This document shows, piece by piece, positions 27,067 through 36,671 of a stretch of DNA of 64,000 nt (position 1 is the stretch's first letter; each line of letters opens with the position of its first letter). A program made the position numbers and the translations under genes. The notes under the pieces are model-generated. The model saw only the letters and a program-made list of their open reading frames with translations. It did no database searches and was not told the origin of the DNA. The DNA is taken from the NCBI RefSeq assembly GCF_913054185.1, contig NZ_CAJXIV010000007.1:1-64000 (forward strand), written 5' to 3'. This DNA is from an uncultured Shimia sp. (GTDB taxonomy: Bacteria > Pseudomonadota > Alphaproteobacteria > Rhodobacterales > Rhodobacteraceae).

Positions 27067-28026
27067 TTATTGCTGGTAAGTTGTCAGGATAGACAGAGCT
27101 GCGTCAGACGCATTGCCTTTCCAGTTGTCCAGCATTTTGGTGCCGATGCCCTGCAGGCCTTCGACCAGAGCTGCGCTTGGCGCGTAAACAGTGATGCCGT
27201 TGGCTGCCAGCTCTGCGGTTTTTGCCTCAGCTTCCGCTGCAGACATCTCCCAACCGCGGGTTTCAGCAGTGGCTGCTGCTTCCAGAACGGCCGCTTTGGT
27301 GTCATCGCTCAGCTTGTCAAACACACGCTGGTTCACAACAACGATGTTCTTTGGCACCCAGGCATTGATAGGGCTGTAGTGGGTGACAAAGTCCCACGCA
27401 GTGGAGTTTACACCGGTGGATGGCGAGGTGATCATCGCCTGTACCTGACCAGTGGAGAACGCTTGCGGGATGTTGGAGGCTTCCACCTGTACCGGCGCAG
27501 CACCTGCCAGCGTGGCAAACTCTTCCAATGCGGCGTTATACGCACGGAAGCGCAGGCCGTTCAGGTCGTCCACAGTGGCAATTTCGCCATTGGTGTAGAG
27601 ACCTTGAGCAGGCCATGGCACGGAGAACAACGGCACCAGACCCTGTTCCGCCAAAAGCTCAGTCACAACCGGCTTTTGCGCGTCCCACAGCTTTTTGGCT
27701 TCGTCATAAGAGGTCGCAACCAGCGGCTGGCTGTCGATGCCATAGGCCAGATCTTCGTTGGACAGGCGGGACAGGAAGAATTCACCAGCTGGCACCTGAC
27801 GTGAGCGCACAGCGTTTTTGATCTCCGCGTGTGGGATCAGCGAACCTGCGGTGTGCAGAGTGATGTCGAGATCGCCATTGGTGGCCTCACGTACATCATC
27901 GGCAAACTGCGCGATGTTCTGAGTGTGGAAAGTGCTGTCGCCATACGGCGTTGGCATGTCCCATGCGTCTGCATAGGCTGGGGCGGCGCAGGCCAGCGCC
28001 GCCGAAAAGGCGATTACATGTTTCAT
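27067..28026 (-). CDS. TRAP transporter substrate-binding protein (DctP)
   Basis: Signal peptide MKHVIAFSAALACAAPAYA; LNGLRFRAYNAALEEF conserved Arg motif. Confidence 0.9.
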   Translation of the reverse strand: MKHVIAFSAALACAAPAYADAWDMPTPYGDSTFHTQNIAQFADDVREATNGDLDITLHTAGSLIPHAEIKNAVRSRQVPAGEFFLSRLSNEDLAYGIDSQPLVATSYDEAKKLWDAQKPVVTELLAEQGLVPLFSVPWPAQGLYTNGEIATVDDLNGLRFRAYNAALEEFATLAGAAPVQVEASNIPQAFSTGQVQAMITSPSTGVNSTAWDFVTHYSPINAWVPKNIVVVNQRVFDKLSDDTKAAVLEAAATAETRGWEMSAAEAEAKTAELAANGITVYAPSAALVEGLQGIGTKMLDNWKGNASDAALSILTTYQQ

Positions 28027-28068
28027 AGGTTGCTCCCTGTTCGTTTTTACGATTCTTACAATTACATT

Positions 28069-28089
28069 ACGTTGACAAATTGTCAGCGT
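28069..28089. promoter_or_regulatory. 21-bp palindrome ACGTTGACAAATTGTCAGCGT (one mismatched pair), candidate MarR-type operator
   Basis: Core TGACAA-A-TTGTCA in the divergent dctP / 5-oxoprolinase intergenic region. Confidence 0.6.
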
Positions 28090-28132
28090 TATAAACATAA
28101 AGCAACTATAAAGTTGATTCGAGGAGAACGGC

Positions 28133-31100
28133 ATGTCGACGCAACCAGCAGAGAAGTGGCAGTTTTGGGTCGATCGTGGCGGCACGTTCACAGACATTGT
28201 GGCCAAGGCTCCGGACGGTGCACTGCATAGCCATAAGCTCTTGTCCGAAAACCCAGAAATCTATCGGGACGCGGCAGTGCAGGGCATACGCACCCTGTTA
28301 AATCTGGATGCTGACACGGCGATTCCAGAGGGCAAAATTGCGGCCGTAAAAATGGGCACTACAGTGGCCACCAACGCGCTTTTGGAACGCAAAGGCGAGC
28401 CGGTGCTGCTGCTGATCACCAAAGGTCTGCGCGATTTGCTGCGGATTGGGTATCAGAATCGCCCGAAACTTTTTGACCTCGACATCCAACTGCCGGAACT
28501 CCTCTATGATGAGGTCATCGAAATTGACGAGCGTCTGGATGCAGATGGCAATATCATCACCGAACTGGACGAGGATGCCGCCCGCGCTGCGCTGAGTGAG
28601 GCTCACGCAAAAGGCTTCCGCTCCGTCGCCATCGCCCTCATGCACGCCTATCGCTTCCCGGATCACGAACAGCGCCTGGGCAAACTGGCCGAGGACATCG
28701 GTTTCTCGCAAATTTCTCTCAGCCATGAGGCCAGCCCGCTGATCAAATTGGTAGGCCGAGGCGACACCGCTGTGGTCGACGCGTATCTCTCCCCAATCTT
28801 GCGCCGCTATGTGGATCAGGTAGCTGATGCTCTGGGCGCGGACCAAGGCGGCTGTGACCGGCTGATGTTCATGCAGTCCAACGGTGGTCTCACTGACGCA
28901 AGCCTGTTCCAGGGCCGCGATGCTATCTTGTCTGGCCCGGCAGGTGGCGTGGTCGGCATGGTGCGCTCTGCAGCGGAGCTGGGTTTTGAAAAACTCATCG
29001 GCTTTGACATGGGCGGCACCTCCACCGACGTCTGCCACTACGCAGGCGAATATGAGCGCTCTTTTGAAACCGAGGTTGCAGGTGTGCGCATGCGCGCGCC
29101 CATGATGTCGATCCACACTGTGGCCGCGGGCGGCGGCTCGATCCTGTCCTATCGTGACGGCCGTATGCAGGTGGGCCCTGAAAGCGCCGGTGCCAATCCC
29201 GGCCCCTGCGCCTACCGTCGCGGTGGCCCGCTCACCGTCACCGATTGCAACGTCCTACTGGGCAAGCTGCATCCGGACCACTTCCCTCATGTCTTTGGCC
29301 CAAATGGCGATCTGCCGCTGGATGCCGACGCCGTACGCACCAAATTCGAAGCGCTGAAAACCGAGATTGGCACCGATAAAACGGTGGAAGATCTGGCCGA
29401 AGGTTTCCTGCGCATTGCCGTGGAGAACATGGCCAATGCGATCAAGAAGATCTCGGTACAGCGTGGCTATGATGTGACCCGCTACACCATGAACTGCTTT
29501 GGCGGCGCGGGTGGGCAGCACGCCTGTCTGGTTGCCGACGCGCTGGGCATGGAAAGCATCTTTATCCACCCGTTTGCCGGTGTGCTCTCTGCCTTTGGCA
29601 TGGGGTTGGCCGATATTCGCGCCATGCGTGAAGCCCAACTTGGCTGCGCATTGGAAGACATTGGCGCTGCAAAGCAACTGGCCGAGATCGCCGCCGCCGC
29701 CCGTGCGGAAGTTGCCAGCCAAGGTGTGGCCGAGGCGGACATCATCGTGGAGCAACGCGCCCATATTCGTCCAAAAGGCGCCCAACAAAGCCTGCCGGTC
29801 GATTTTGGCAACGCCGACAAAATGCGCGCGGACTTTGTCACTGCCCACAAACAACGCTTTGGCTTTGCCCCTGACACCGACGATCTGATTATCGATGTGT
29901 TGGAAGCGGAGGCCGTGGGTCAAACTGGCGAACCGGTCACGATGCCCAACCCCACTGGTGGCACGCGCACCGACGCAACTGTGCCGTTCCACCTCAACGG
30001 TGGTTGGCAGGACATTCCTCTGGTTGATCGTACTGCCCTGGCCATTGGTGACAGTGTCACCGGTCCAGCAATCCTGACCGAACCCACTGGCACCAACATG
30101 ATCGAAGACGGGTGGCAGGCCACCTGCGCGGCGGGCGGCAACCTCGTCCTCAAACGCATTGTGCCGCTGGCCCGCAAAGAGGCGATTGGCACTTCGGTGG
30201 ATCCGGTCATGTTGGAGGTGTTCAACAACCTCTTTATGTCGATTGCCGAACAGATGGGCGCAACGCTGGCCAACACCGCCTATTCGGTGAACATCAAAGA
30301 GCGGTATGATTTCTCCTGCGCGATGTTTGACCAAAGTGGCGATCTGGTGGCCAACGCGCCGCACGTGCCGGTGCACCTCGGATCCATGTCTGAAAGCGTG
30401 CGCACTGTGCTGCGCACCAACGCCGGAAAAATCCGCCCCGGCGACGTCTTCATGATGAACAACCCGTTTAATGGCGGCACCCACCTGCCGGACGTGACGG
30501 TGATCACACCGGTGTTTGACGCTGCGGGCGAGAACATCCTCTACACAGTGGCGTCTCGTGGTCACCACGCCGATATTGGCGGCAAAACCCCGGGCTCGGC
30601 CCCACCGGACAGCCGCACTATCGACGAAGAAGGCATCGTGATCGACAACTTCCTGTTGGTGGATCGCGGCACCCTGCGTGAAGAGGCTGCGCGCGCGTTG
30701 CTGGCGTCTGGTCCTTTCCCGTGTCGCAACGTGGATCAGAACATGGCAGATCTCGCGGCACAGGTCGCGGCCAATGAAACTGGCGCAACCGAGCTGCGAA
30801 AAATCACCTCGCAATTTGGCCATGGCACCGTGCAGGCCTATATGGGCCACGTGCAGGACAACGCAGAAGAAAGCGTGCGTCGCGTGCTCGACGTGCTGCA
30901 TGATTGCAGTTTCTCTTATCCACTGGATGACGGCGCAAAAATCGAGGTGGCAATTTCTGTCGACAAAGCATCCCGCAGCGCCACCATCGATTTTACTGGC
31001 ACGTCAGACCAAAGCCCGCTGAACTACAACGCCCCGATGGCAATCTGCCGCGCGGTGGTGCTCTATGTTTTCCGCACCATGGTCGGCAGCGACATTCCGA

Positions 31101-31726
31101 TGAACGAAGGCTGTCTGAAGCCTCTGAGCCTGATTGTGCCCGAAGGTAGCATGATCAACCCGCGTTACCCTGCGGCGGTGATCTCTGGCAACACTGAAGT
31201 CAGTCAGGCAATCTGTGACACGCTTTACGGTGCGCTGGGCGTGATTGCGGGTAGCCAGGGCACAATGAACAACTTTGTTTATGGCAACGATACGCATCAG
31301 AACTACGAAACCATCTGCGGCGGCACAGGGGCAGGGGACGGCTTTGACGGCACCAGCGCGGTGCACAGCCATATGACCAACACCCGCATGACCGACCCTG
31401 AAGTTCTGGAAACCCGCTTCCCGGTGCGCGTGGACGAGTTCTCGATCCGCGATGGCTCAGGCGGGCAGGGACAGACCTCTGGCGGTGATGGCATTGTGCG
31501 CCGACTGCGATTTAACGAACCAATGACGGTGACGGTGCTGTCCTCGCACCGCATTGTACCTCCCCATGGCGCGCAAGGTGGTGGTTCTGGTGCGGTGGGT
31601 GAAAACAGCGTTGTGCGCGCTGACGGTGCGGTTGCCGAGCTTCAAGGGAACGATCAGGCGTCGCTTGAAGTTGGTGACGTTTTTGTGATGAAAACACCTG
31701 GTGGAGGCGGATTTGGCGCGCTTTGA
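28133..31726 (+). CDS. 5-oxoprolinase / hydantoinase B-A fused (ATP-hydrolysing 5-oxoprolinase family)
   Basis: 1197 aa; WVDRGGTFTDIVAKAPDG, GFDMGGTSTDVCHYAGEYER, then HyuB half (FNGGTHLPDVTVI). Confidence 0.92.
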   Translation: MSTQPAEKWQFWVDRGGTFTDIVAKAPDGALHSHKLLSENPEIYRDAAVQGIRTLLNLDADTAIPEGKIAAVKMGTTVATNALLERKGEPVLLLITKGLRDLLRIGYQNRPKLFDLDIQLPELLYDEVIEIDERLDADGNIITELDEDAARAALSEAHAKGFRSVAIALMHAYRFPDHEQRLGKLAEDIGFSQISLSHEASPLIKLVGRGDTAVVDAYLSPILRRYVDQVADALGADQGGCDRLMFMQSNGGLTDASLFQGRDAILSGPAGGVVGMVRSAAELGFEKLIGFDMGGTSTDVCHYAGEYERSFETEVAGVRMRAPMMSIHTVAAGGGSILSYRDGRMQVGPESAGANPGPCAYRRGGPLTVTDCNVLLGKLHPDHFPHVFGPNGDLPLDADAVRTKFEALKTEIGTDKTVEDLAEGFLRIAVENMANAIKKISVQRGYDVTRYTMNCFGGAGGQHACLVADALGMESIFIHPFAGVLSAFGMGLADIRAMREAQLGCALEDIGAAKQLAEIAAAARAEVASQGVAEADIIVEQRAHIRPKGAQQSLPVDFGNADKMRADFVTAHKQRFGFAPDTDDLIIDVLEAEAVGQTGEPVTMPNPTGGTRTDATVPFHLNGGWQDIPLVDRTALAIGDSVTGPAILTEPTGTNMIEDGWQATCAAGGNLVLKRIVPLARKEAIGTSVDPVMLEVFNNLFMSIAEQMGATLANTAYSVNIKERYDFSCAMFDQSGDLVANAPHVPVHLGSMSESVRTVLRTNAGKIRPGDVFMMNNPFNGGTHLPDVTVITPVFDAAGENILYTVASRGHHADIGGKTPGSAPPDSRTIDEEGIVIDNFLLVDRGTLREEAARALLASGPFPCRNVDQNMADLAAQVAANETGATELRKITSQFGHGTVQAYMGHVQDNAEESVRRVLDVLHDCSFSYPLDDGAKIEVAISVDKASRSATIDFTGTSDQSPLNYNAPMAICRAVVLYVFRTMVGSDIPMNEGCLKPLSLIVPEGSMINPRYPAAVISGNTEVSQAICDTLYGALGVIAGSQGTMNNFVYGNDTHQNYETICGGTGAGDGFDGTSAVHSHMTNTRMTDPEVLETRFPVRVDEFSIRDGSGGQGQTSGGDGIVRRLRFNEPMTVTVLSSHRIVPPHGAQGGGSGAVGENSVVRADGAVAELQGNDQASLEVGDVFVMKTPGGGGFGAL

Positions 31727-31748
31727 GCGCCAAAATATGCACCTCCGT

Positions 31749-31781
31749 GATACAGTCGCGATACAGACGTAATACCGACGT
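31749..31781. repeat. Three degenerate 11-bp direct repeats (GATACAGTCGC, GATACAGACGT, AATACCGACGT)
   Basis: Read directly upstream of the pcp gene. Confidence 0.65.
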
Positions 31782-31806
31782 CCCAAATCGATCGTTTTGG
31801 GACGTC
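31777..31806. repeat. 30-bp palindrome GACGTCCCAAATCGATCGTTTTGGGACGTC (14 of 15 pairs)
   Basis: Direct reading; 11-bp arms, CGATCG centre, one T/T mismatch pair. Confidence 0.85.
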
Positions 31807-31820
31807 CAGTGAGGGTTCGA

Positions 31821-32456
31821 ATGACACAAAAACCAACCATACTGGTGTCCGGTTACGGCTCTTGGGCTAAAGCCAGAAATAACCCTTCCGCTCAGGTTGC
31901 CAAACGCCTTGGGCTGGAAAATTTTGACTGCTGCACATTGATTGCGGTTGAGCTGGATGTTGACACTTTCGCCCTTCAGGATCGCATCAACGACTTACTG
32001 GACAGGCATCAGCCCGATGGCTGGATCGGGCTTGGTGTGTCAAGTTCCGCGGTGGTTGAACCGGAGATGATCGGTGTGAACTGGCGTCATTTTGGGGTGC
32101 CGGACGTGACGGGTGCAAAGCTCACCACAACGCCGATCATTGACGGTGGGCCAGCGGCCTACAACGCCACATTGCCGTGTGCGGATATGGTGGCAGCAAT
32201 GAGGTCTCAAGGCATTCCAGCAGCCCTTTCCTTTTCGGCTGGAACACATCTGTGCAACCAGTTGATTTATACCTTGGCGCACACAGCAAGATGCCGTGAC
32301 ATTGATCTCAAAAGTGGATTTGTGCACATCCCGCAAACACCTGAAAATATTGTCGAAAAGGGCGAAGTGTCGCCATCGATGGATCTCCCGGTTTCAACCA
32401 GTGCCATTCGTGCCTGTGTCAATGTTTTGGCCGCCAATCTTGTGACCAAATCCTAG
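31821..32456 (+). CDS. pcp: Pyroglutamyl-peptidase I (pyrrolidone-carboxylate peptidase)
   Basis: Catalytic Glu (EPEMIGVN), Cys (SAGTHLCN) and His (GFVHIP) motifs present. Confidence 0.85.
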   Translation: MTQKPTILVSGYGSWAKARNNPSAQVAKRLGLENFDCCTLIAVELDVDTFALQDRINDLLDRHQPDGWIGLGVSSSAVVEPEMIGVNWRHFGVPDVTGAKLTTTPIIDGGPAAYNATLPCADMVAAMRSQGIPAALSFSAGTHLCNQLIYTLAHTARCRDIDLKSGFVHIPQTPENIVEKGEVSPSMDLPVSTSAIRACVNVLAANLVTKS

Positions 32457-32472
32457 GCAATGTGACGTAGTT

Positions 32473-34050
32473 TCAGTCTGCAAAAAGATAATCTGTCCGC
32501 GCAATTTCGCGGGCCTTTTCTTCGGGTACATGTAGAAAATCAACCAGCGCATTCACATGCTCGTCCTCCGTCCCAGACTGCACCATTCGGCTTACATTCT
32601 CAAACTCCGCGTCGCGAATACGGTCACTTTCGCTCAAGATGTCCCGCCGAATGGTGGGCAACAAGCGCTCCAGGGTTTCCGGTGACGTTTGTTCGCCCGC
32701 CAACCCGATGCGGATAGAGTGCCCGGTCAGATATTCATCCGTAAAATCACACTGAATTTCCAACATCCGCGTGATGGAACGATCCCCAAAGAAGTCCTGC
32801 ATGAGGTCCATCGCACTTGGGTCCAAACAGACCACCAATTGGTTGGTGTCATAGTAATCAAACAACATCCGCATCAACGCACGCCGGTGCCGCGTCCGTT
32901 TGCCCAAGGTCGATTGGATGCCACCCAAATCTGGCAACGGTGTGCTCTCTTCATTGAAGAGGTAAGCGATGGTTGGATGCACAGTCGCTTGGTCAATTTT
33001 TTCGAGTAGCCGCTTGGCAACATGCCATTTTTTGCAAACAATTAACATTAGTTCTCGGTCGCGACCGAGTGTACTTTCAGTCTCCCAAAAACGGCTGGCA
33101 AACCGTTTTCCCTGCCGTCCTCTTCCGGTCAAAAACTTAAACAGGCTTGGGCCTTCCGCAGAGATTTGGAAATCTACGCCTTTTTCTGCATAGAGTTGGC
33201 CAAGTCGTTCTTTGAGGGTTAGGGCGTCAGGGCTAATCTTTCGTGCGAACAGATAGTCTTGGCTGATCAACAGATCGTAATGGTCGTTATAGAAAGTCAG
33301 CGGCATCCCGTAGTCGGTAAACATCAGGAAAGTCAGAGTGCGTGTCCGAATTTCATTTGTCGGGACCAAATGCCGCACGATTGTTTGAAAGAACGTCTCA
33401 TCCGGGATCCAGGTGGTTTTGAAAAATCGCATCACATCGCGGCGGGATTCAGTGAAATGTAAGACCGCTTCAATGGTTTGGCGTCGCAAGCACCACCATT
33501 GGCTGCCAATCATAACTTGAATATCGGCAGGGATTTCGCGGGTTAACCCCAGCTTTTTCTGCACGTTGAATGTCGCGTAGAAGCGGCGTTTCTGTGTGCG
33601 TTCATTGAACCAGTGGCGATAGATCAGCCGCTCTGACTTCATGCCGGTTTTGATCCAGTCGCTCTCAAAGAAGTCAAAACTTTCAATGAAATCAACGTCA
33701 TTATCGTCAAGAAACTCATGGATGTATTCCGATGATTTGATGACCATACAGTCGCCGGACAGCATGTAAAAATGCGAGGCGCGCGGGAAGTTTTTAACCG
33801 CCGTTTGCACAGCATAGAGTGTCGCTTCCACAAGGCTCCATTCGCCCCAGCCGCATTTGATCCGCTTTTCAGAAAACGCAACGTTTGGGTTGGGGCCGAG
33901 CACCTCCTGCAGCATTAAAAAATGCTCAGGTTTTGCGCGCGCGTCAAAATGGATGGAGATGTAGTCCCCTGTGGCTGTAAGCCGCTCTGCCTGCTTGATG
34001 ATCGCTTCAGGATCTTTGTGGCACAGAAGAATGTAAGCAATTCTCGCCAT
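32473..34050 (-). CDS. GT14 (core-2/I-branching, xylosyltransferase-like) glycosyltransferase, DUF5928-type C-terminus
   Basis: YILLCHKDPEAI..., FYMLSGDC, GSQWWCLRR, PDETFFQTI motifs. Confidence 0.8.
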   Translation of the reverse strand: MARIAYILLCHKDPEAIIKQAERLTATGDYISIHFDARAKPEHFLMLQEVLGPNPNVAFSEKRIKCGWGEWSLVEATLYAVQTAVKNFPRASHFYMLSGDCMVIKSSEYIHEFLDDNDVDFIESFDFFESDWIKTGMKSERLIYRHWFNERTQKRRFYATFNVQKKLGLTREIPADIQVMIGSQWWCLRRQTIEAVLHFTESRRDVMRFFKTTWIPDETFFQTIVRHLVPTNEIRTRTLTFLMFTDYGMPLTFYNDHYDLLISQDYLFARKISPDALTLKERLGQLYAEKGVDFQISAEGPSLFKFLTGRGRQGKRFASRFWETESTLGRDRELMLIVCKKWHVAKRLLEKIDQATVHPTIAYLFNEESTPLPDLGGIQSTLGKRTRHRRALMRMLFDYYDTNQLVVCLDPSAMDLMQDFFGDRSITRMLEIQCDFTDEYLTGHSIRIGLAGEQTSPETLERLLPTIRRDILSESDRIRDAEFENVSRMVQSGTEDEHVNALVDFLHVPEEKAREIARTDYLFAD

Positions 34051-34197
34051 CTAGCGCTTCGATCCCCACTTTGACGTCTTGTGTTTATCCATTTAAAGAT
34101 GAAAGCGCGTTGAATAAACAGGCTTTGTTTGGAAATTTTTGACAGGCGCAAAGATCGTGGCCAAAACGGTAACCGCGGCGGTAATGGAGGCAGGAAC

Positions 34198-35016
34198 ATG
34201 GGATTCCCCGGCACTTGGATGACCGAAAGTGAAAGTGTGGTGTATCGAGTCGTGCCAAAATGCGCATGCTCCACCATCGGACAAATCATGTTTTATTCGG
34301 ATCATGGCGAATTTTTCGATGGGGATATCCACGATGCCAAAGGTGGCATGCACAAGTGGGCCTTAGAAGAAAGCCATCAGCCAATTACAAACAATGTGCG
34401 CGAGCACAGTTCTTATGCGTTCACCTGTGTACGCAATCCCTACACCCGCATTCTATCGTCATTCTTTGACAAGATTTGTGGCATTCAGCGCAATGGAAAG
34501 CGGTACCGTGGCAACTTGGTGCCGATGTTGATCCAGAAGTATGGCATCGAAGTGGGTGGCGAAGACGGCAAGCAAGAGTTCGACCAAATTCAAAGCTTTC
34601 GCAGGTTTCTGCTGTTTGCTCGTGACACCATCCGTTGGCGCCGCCCTATGGATCCTGACATTCACTGGTCCGCGATGTCCGGGCATGTTTCTACGTTTAT
34701 CGTGAACGGCGGCACCTACGATAAAATTGTGTGGACCGAACAATTTAATGACGGCATGCAAGGCGTCCTAGATAGCATTGAAACGCCGCACGCTGTTGAT
34801 TTAACTCATATCCCGCGCTTCAACGAGTCTGAGGGGCATGGTCCAAAACGTGCGCATCCTGTGGAGGACTATTTCGACGACCTCTCGATGCATCTCGTCT
34901 ACGAAATCTTCAAGCGTGACTTCCAGTTGTTCAAATACGATTTTGAGAATCCCGGCAACAAAATGCCAATTGGTGAAATCGATCTGGACGAAGTACACGC
35001 TAAACTTGGCGATTGA
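34198..35016 (+). CDS. Sulfotransferase family 2 protein
   Basis: Predicted PAPS 5'-PSB VPKCACSTI and 3'-PB CVRNPYTRILSSF motifs; RBS GGAGGCAGGA. Confidence 0.82.
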   Translation: MGFPGTWMTESESVVYRVVPKCACSTIGQIMFYSDHGEFFDGDIHDAKGGMHKWALEESHQPITNNVREHSSYAFTCVRNPYTRILSSFFDKICGIQRNGKRYRGNLVPMLIQKYGIEVGGEDGKQEFDQIQSFRRFLLFARDTIRWRRPMDPDIHWSAMSGHVSTFIVNGGTYDKIVWTEQFNDGMQGVLDSIETPHAVDLTHIPRFNESEGHGPKRAHPVEDYFDDLSMHLVYEIFKRDFQLFKYDFENPGNKMPIGEIDLDEVHAKLGD

Positions 35017-35180
35017 GCTGCTGGCTTAGCGGTGAAATGAAGGCCATGGGAGTTTGTGCAAACGCGCGCCGGCAATGCGATATTTGTGTGACGTTTTGCA
35101 TGGTAGTGGCACCGCTCCTTGCCCATCGGCAACCCTTTCGCTAAAGCCACAGGCGTAGTGAATTCACAAGGACCATAGCT

Positions 35181-36671
35181 ATGGCCAAGCAGAAGAAAGC
35201 CCCCCGCCCCAAGGCCGTCGCGCCTAAGGGGTTTCGCGACTATTTTGGTGTAGAGGTGACCGAACGCGCCGAAATGCTGCATCAGATCGCCGGGGTGTAT
35301 CATCGCTATGGTTTTGAGGCCCTTGAAAGCAGCGCAGTGGAAACCGTTGAAGCGTTAGGTAAGTTCTTGCCTGACGTGGATCGCCCGAATGAGGGCGTGT
35401 TTGCATGGCAGGAATACGACGAAAAAGACAACGGCGATTGGATGGCTCTGCGCTATGATCTGACAGCGCCTTTGGCGCGGGTCTATGCTCAGCACCGAAA
35501 CGATCTGCCAAACCCTTACCGTCGTTATGCGATGGGGCCGGTTTGGCGCAATGAGAAGCCTGGGCCGGGTCGGTACCGCCAGTTTTATCAATGTGATGCG
35601 GATACCGTAGGCACAGCGAGCATGGCGGCCGATGCCGAAATCTGTGCGATGCTGTCTGATACACTCGAAACTGTTGGGATTCCGCGCGGAGACTACCTTG
35701 TGCGGGTGAACAACCGCAAAGTCATGAACGGCGTGTTGGAAGTCATGGGGCTTGGCGAAGATCAGGCGGCCAAGGACAACGTGCTGCGCACCATCGACAA
35801 ATTTGACAAAGTTGGCGAGAGCGGTGTGCGCGCACTTCTGGGCAAGGGGCGTTTGGATGCATCTGGTGCCTATATAGATGGTGTTGGTCTAAGCGACGAT
35901 CAAGTTGAACCAGTGATCGCATTTTTGACCTCCAAGGCGGATGATGTTGCCAAGACCTTTGAGAATCTGCGGGATGCCGTTGGCGCGTCAGCCATCGGCG
36001 CCGAAGGTATTGCTGAGTTGGAGCAAATCGGCGATTTGCTGGCTGCTGGTGGATATGGCAATGATCGGATCGAAATAGATCCGTCAATTGTGCGTGGCCT
36101 TGGTTACTACACAGGGCCGGTATTTGAAGCCGAATTAACCTTTGAAATCTTCGATGACAAAGGACGCAAACGGCAGTTTGGATCTGTGTCAGGTGGTGGA
36201 CGCTATGACGATCTGGTGAAGCGTTTCACCGGGCAAGCGGTCCCTGCAACGGGGCTGTCTATTGGTGTGGATCGCCTGCTGGCGGCTCTGCGTGAGAAAG
36301 GCCGCATGGGTGCCACGTCCCTAGGCCCAGTTGTAGTGACCGTGATGGATCGCGACCGGATGGCAGATTATCAGGCCATGGTATCGGAGTTGCGCAATGC
36401 CGGCATTCGCGCCGAGATGTATCTTGGGAACCCAAAGAACTTTGGCAACCAGCTGAAGTATGCTGACAAACGCAACTCGCCGATTGCCGTGATCGAAGGT
36501 GGCGACGAAAAGGCCAGCGGCGTGGTGCAAATCAAAGATCTGATCCTCGGCGCTAAAATTGCGGAAAACGCCACACTTGAAGAGTGGAAAGAACGTCCGA
36601 GCCAGTTTGAAGTGCCGCGTGGTGACATGGTTTCGAAAGTGCGTGAAATCCTTGATGGGCAGGCTGGGTGA
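35181..36671 (+). CDS. hisS: Histidine--tRNA ligase
   Basis: 496 aa; [27 protein letters not shown] motifs. Confidence 0.95.
   Translation: MAKQKKAPRPKAVAPKGFRDYFGVEVTERAEMLHQIAGVYHRYGFEALESSAVETVEALGKFLPDVDRPNEGVFAWQEYDEKDNGDWMALRYDLTAPLARVYAQHRNDLPNPYRRYAMGPVWRNEKPGPGRYRQFYQCDADTVGTASMAADAEICAMLSDTLETVGIPRGDYLVRVNNRKVMNGVLEVMGLGEDQAAKDNVLRTIDKFDKVGESGVRALLGKGRLDASGAYIDGVGLSDDQVEPVIAFLTSKADDVAKTFENLRDAVGASAIGAEGIAELEQIGDLLAAGGYGNDRIEIDPSIVRGLGYYTGPVFEAELTFEIFDDKGRKRQFGSVSGGGRYDDLVKRFTGQAVPATGLSIGVDRLLAALREKGRMGATSLGPVVVTVMDRDRMADYQAMVSELRNAGIRAEMYLGNPKNFGNQLKYADKRNSPIAVIEGGDEKASGVVQIKDLILGAKIAENATLEEWKERPSQFEVPRGDMVSKVREILDGQAG

Noticed and set aside
29255-30901. 548-aa minus-strand ORF antisense to 5-oxoprolinase
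   Set aside because: Shadow ORF from GC-rich codon structure; composition rich in His/Arg/Gln, no motif, fully opposite a well-supported gene.
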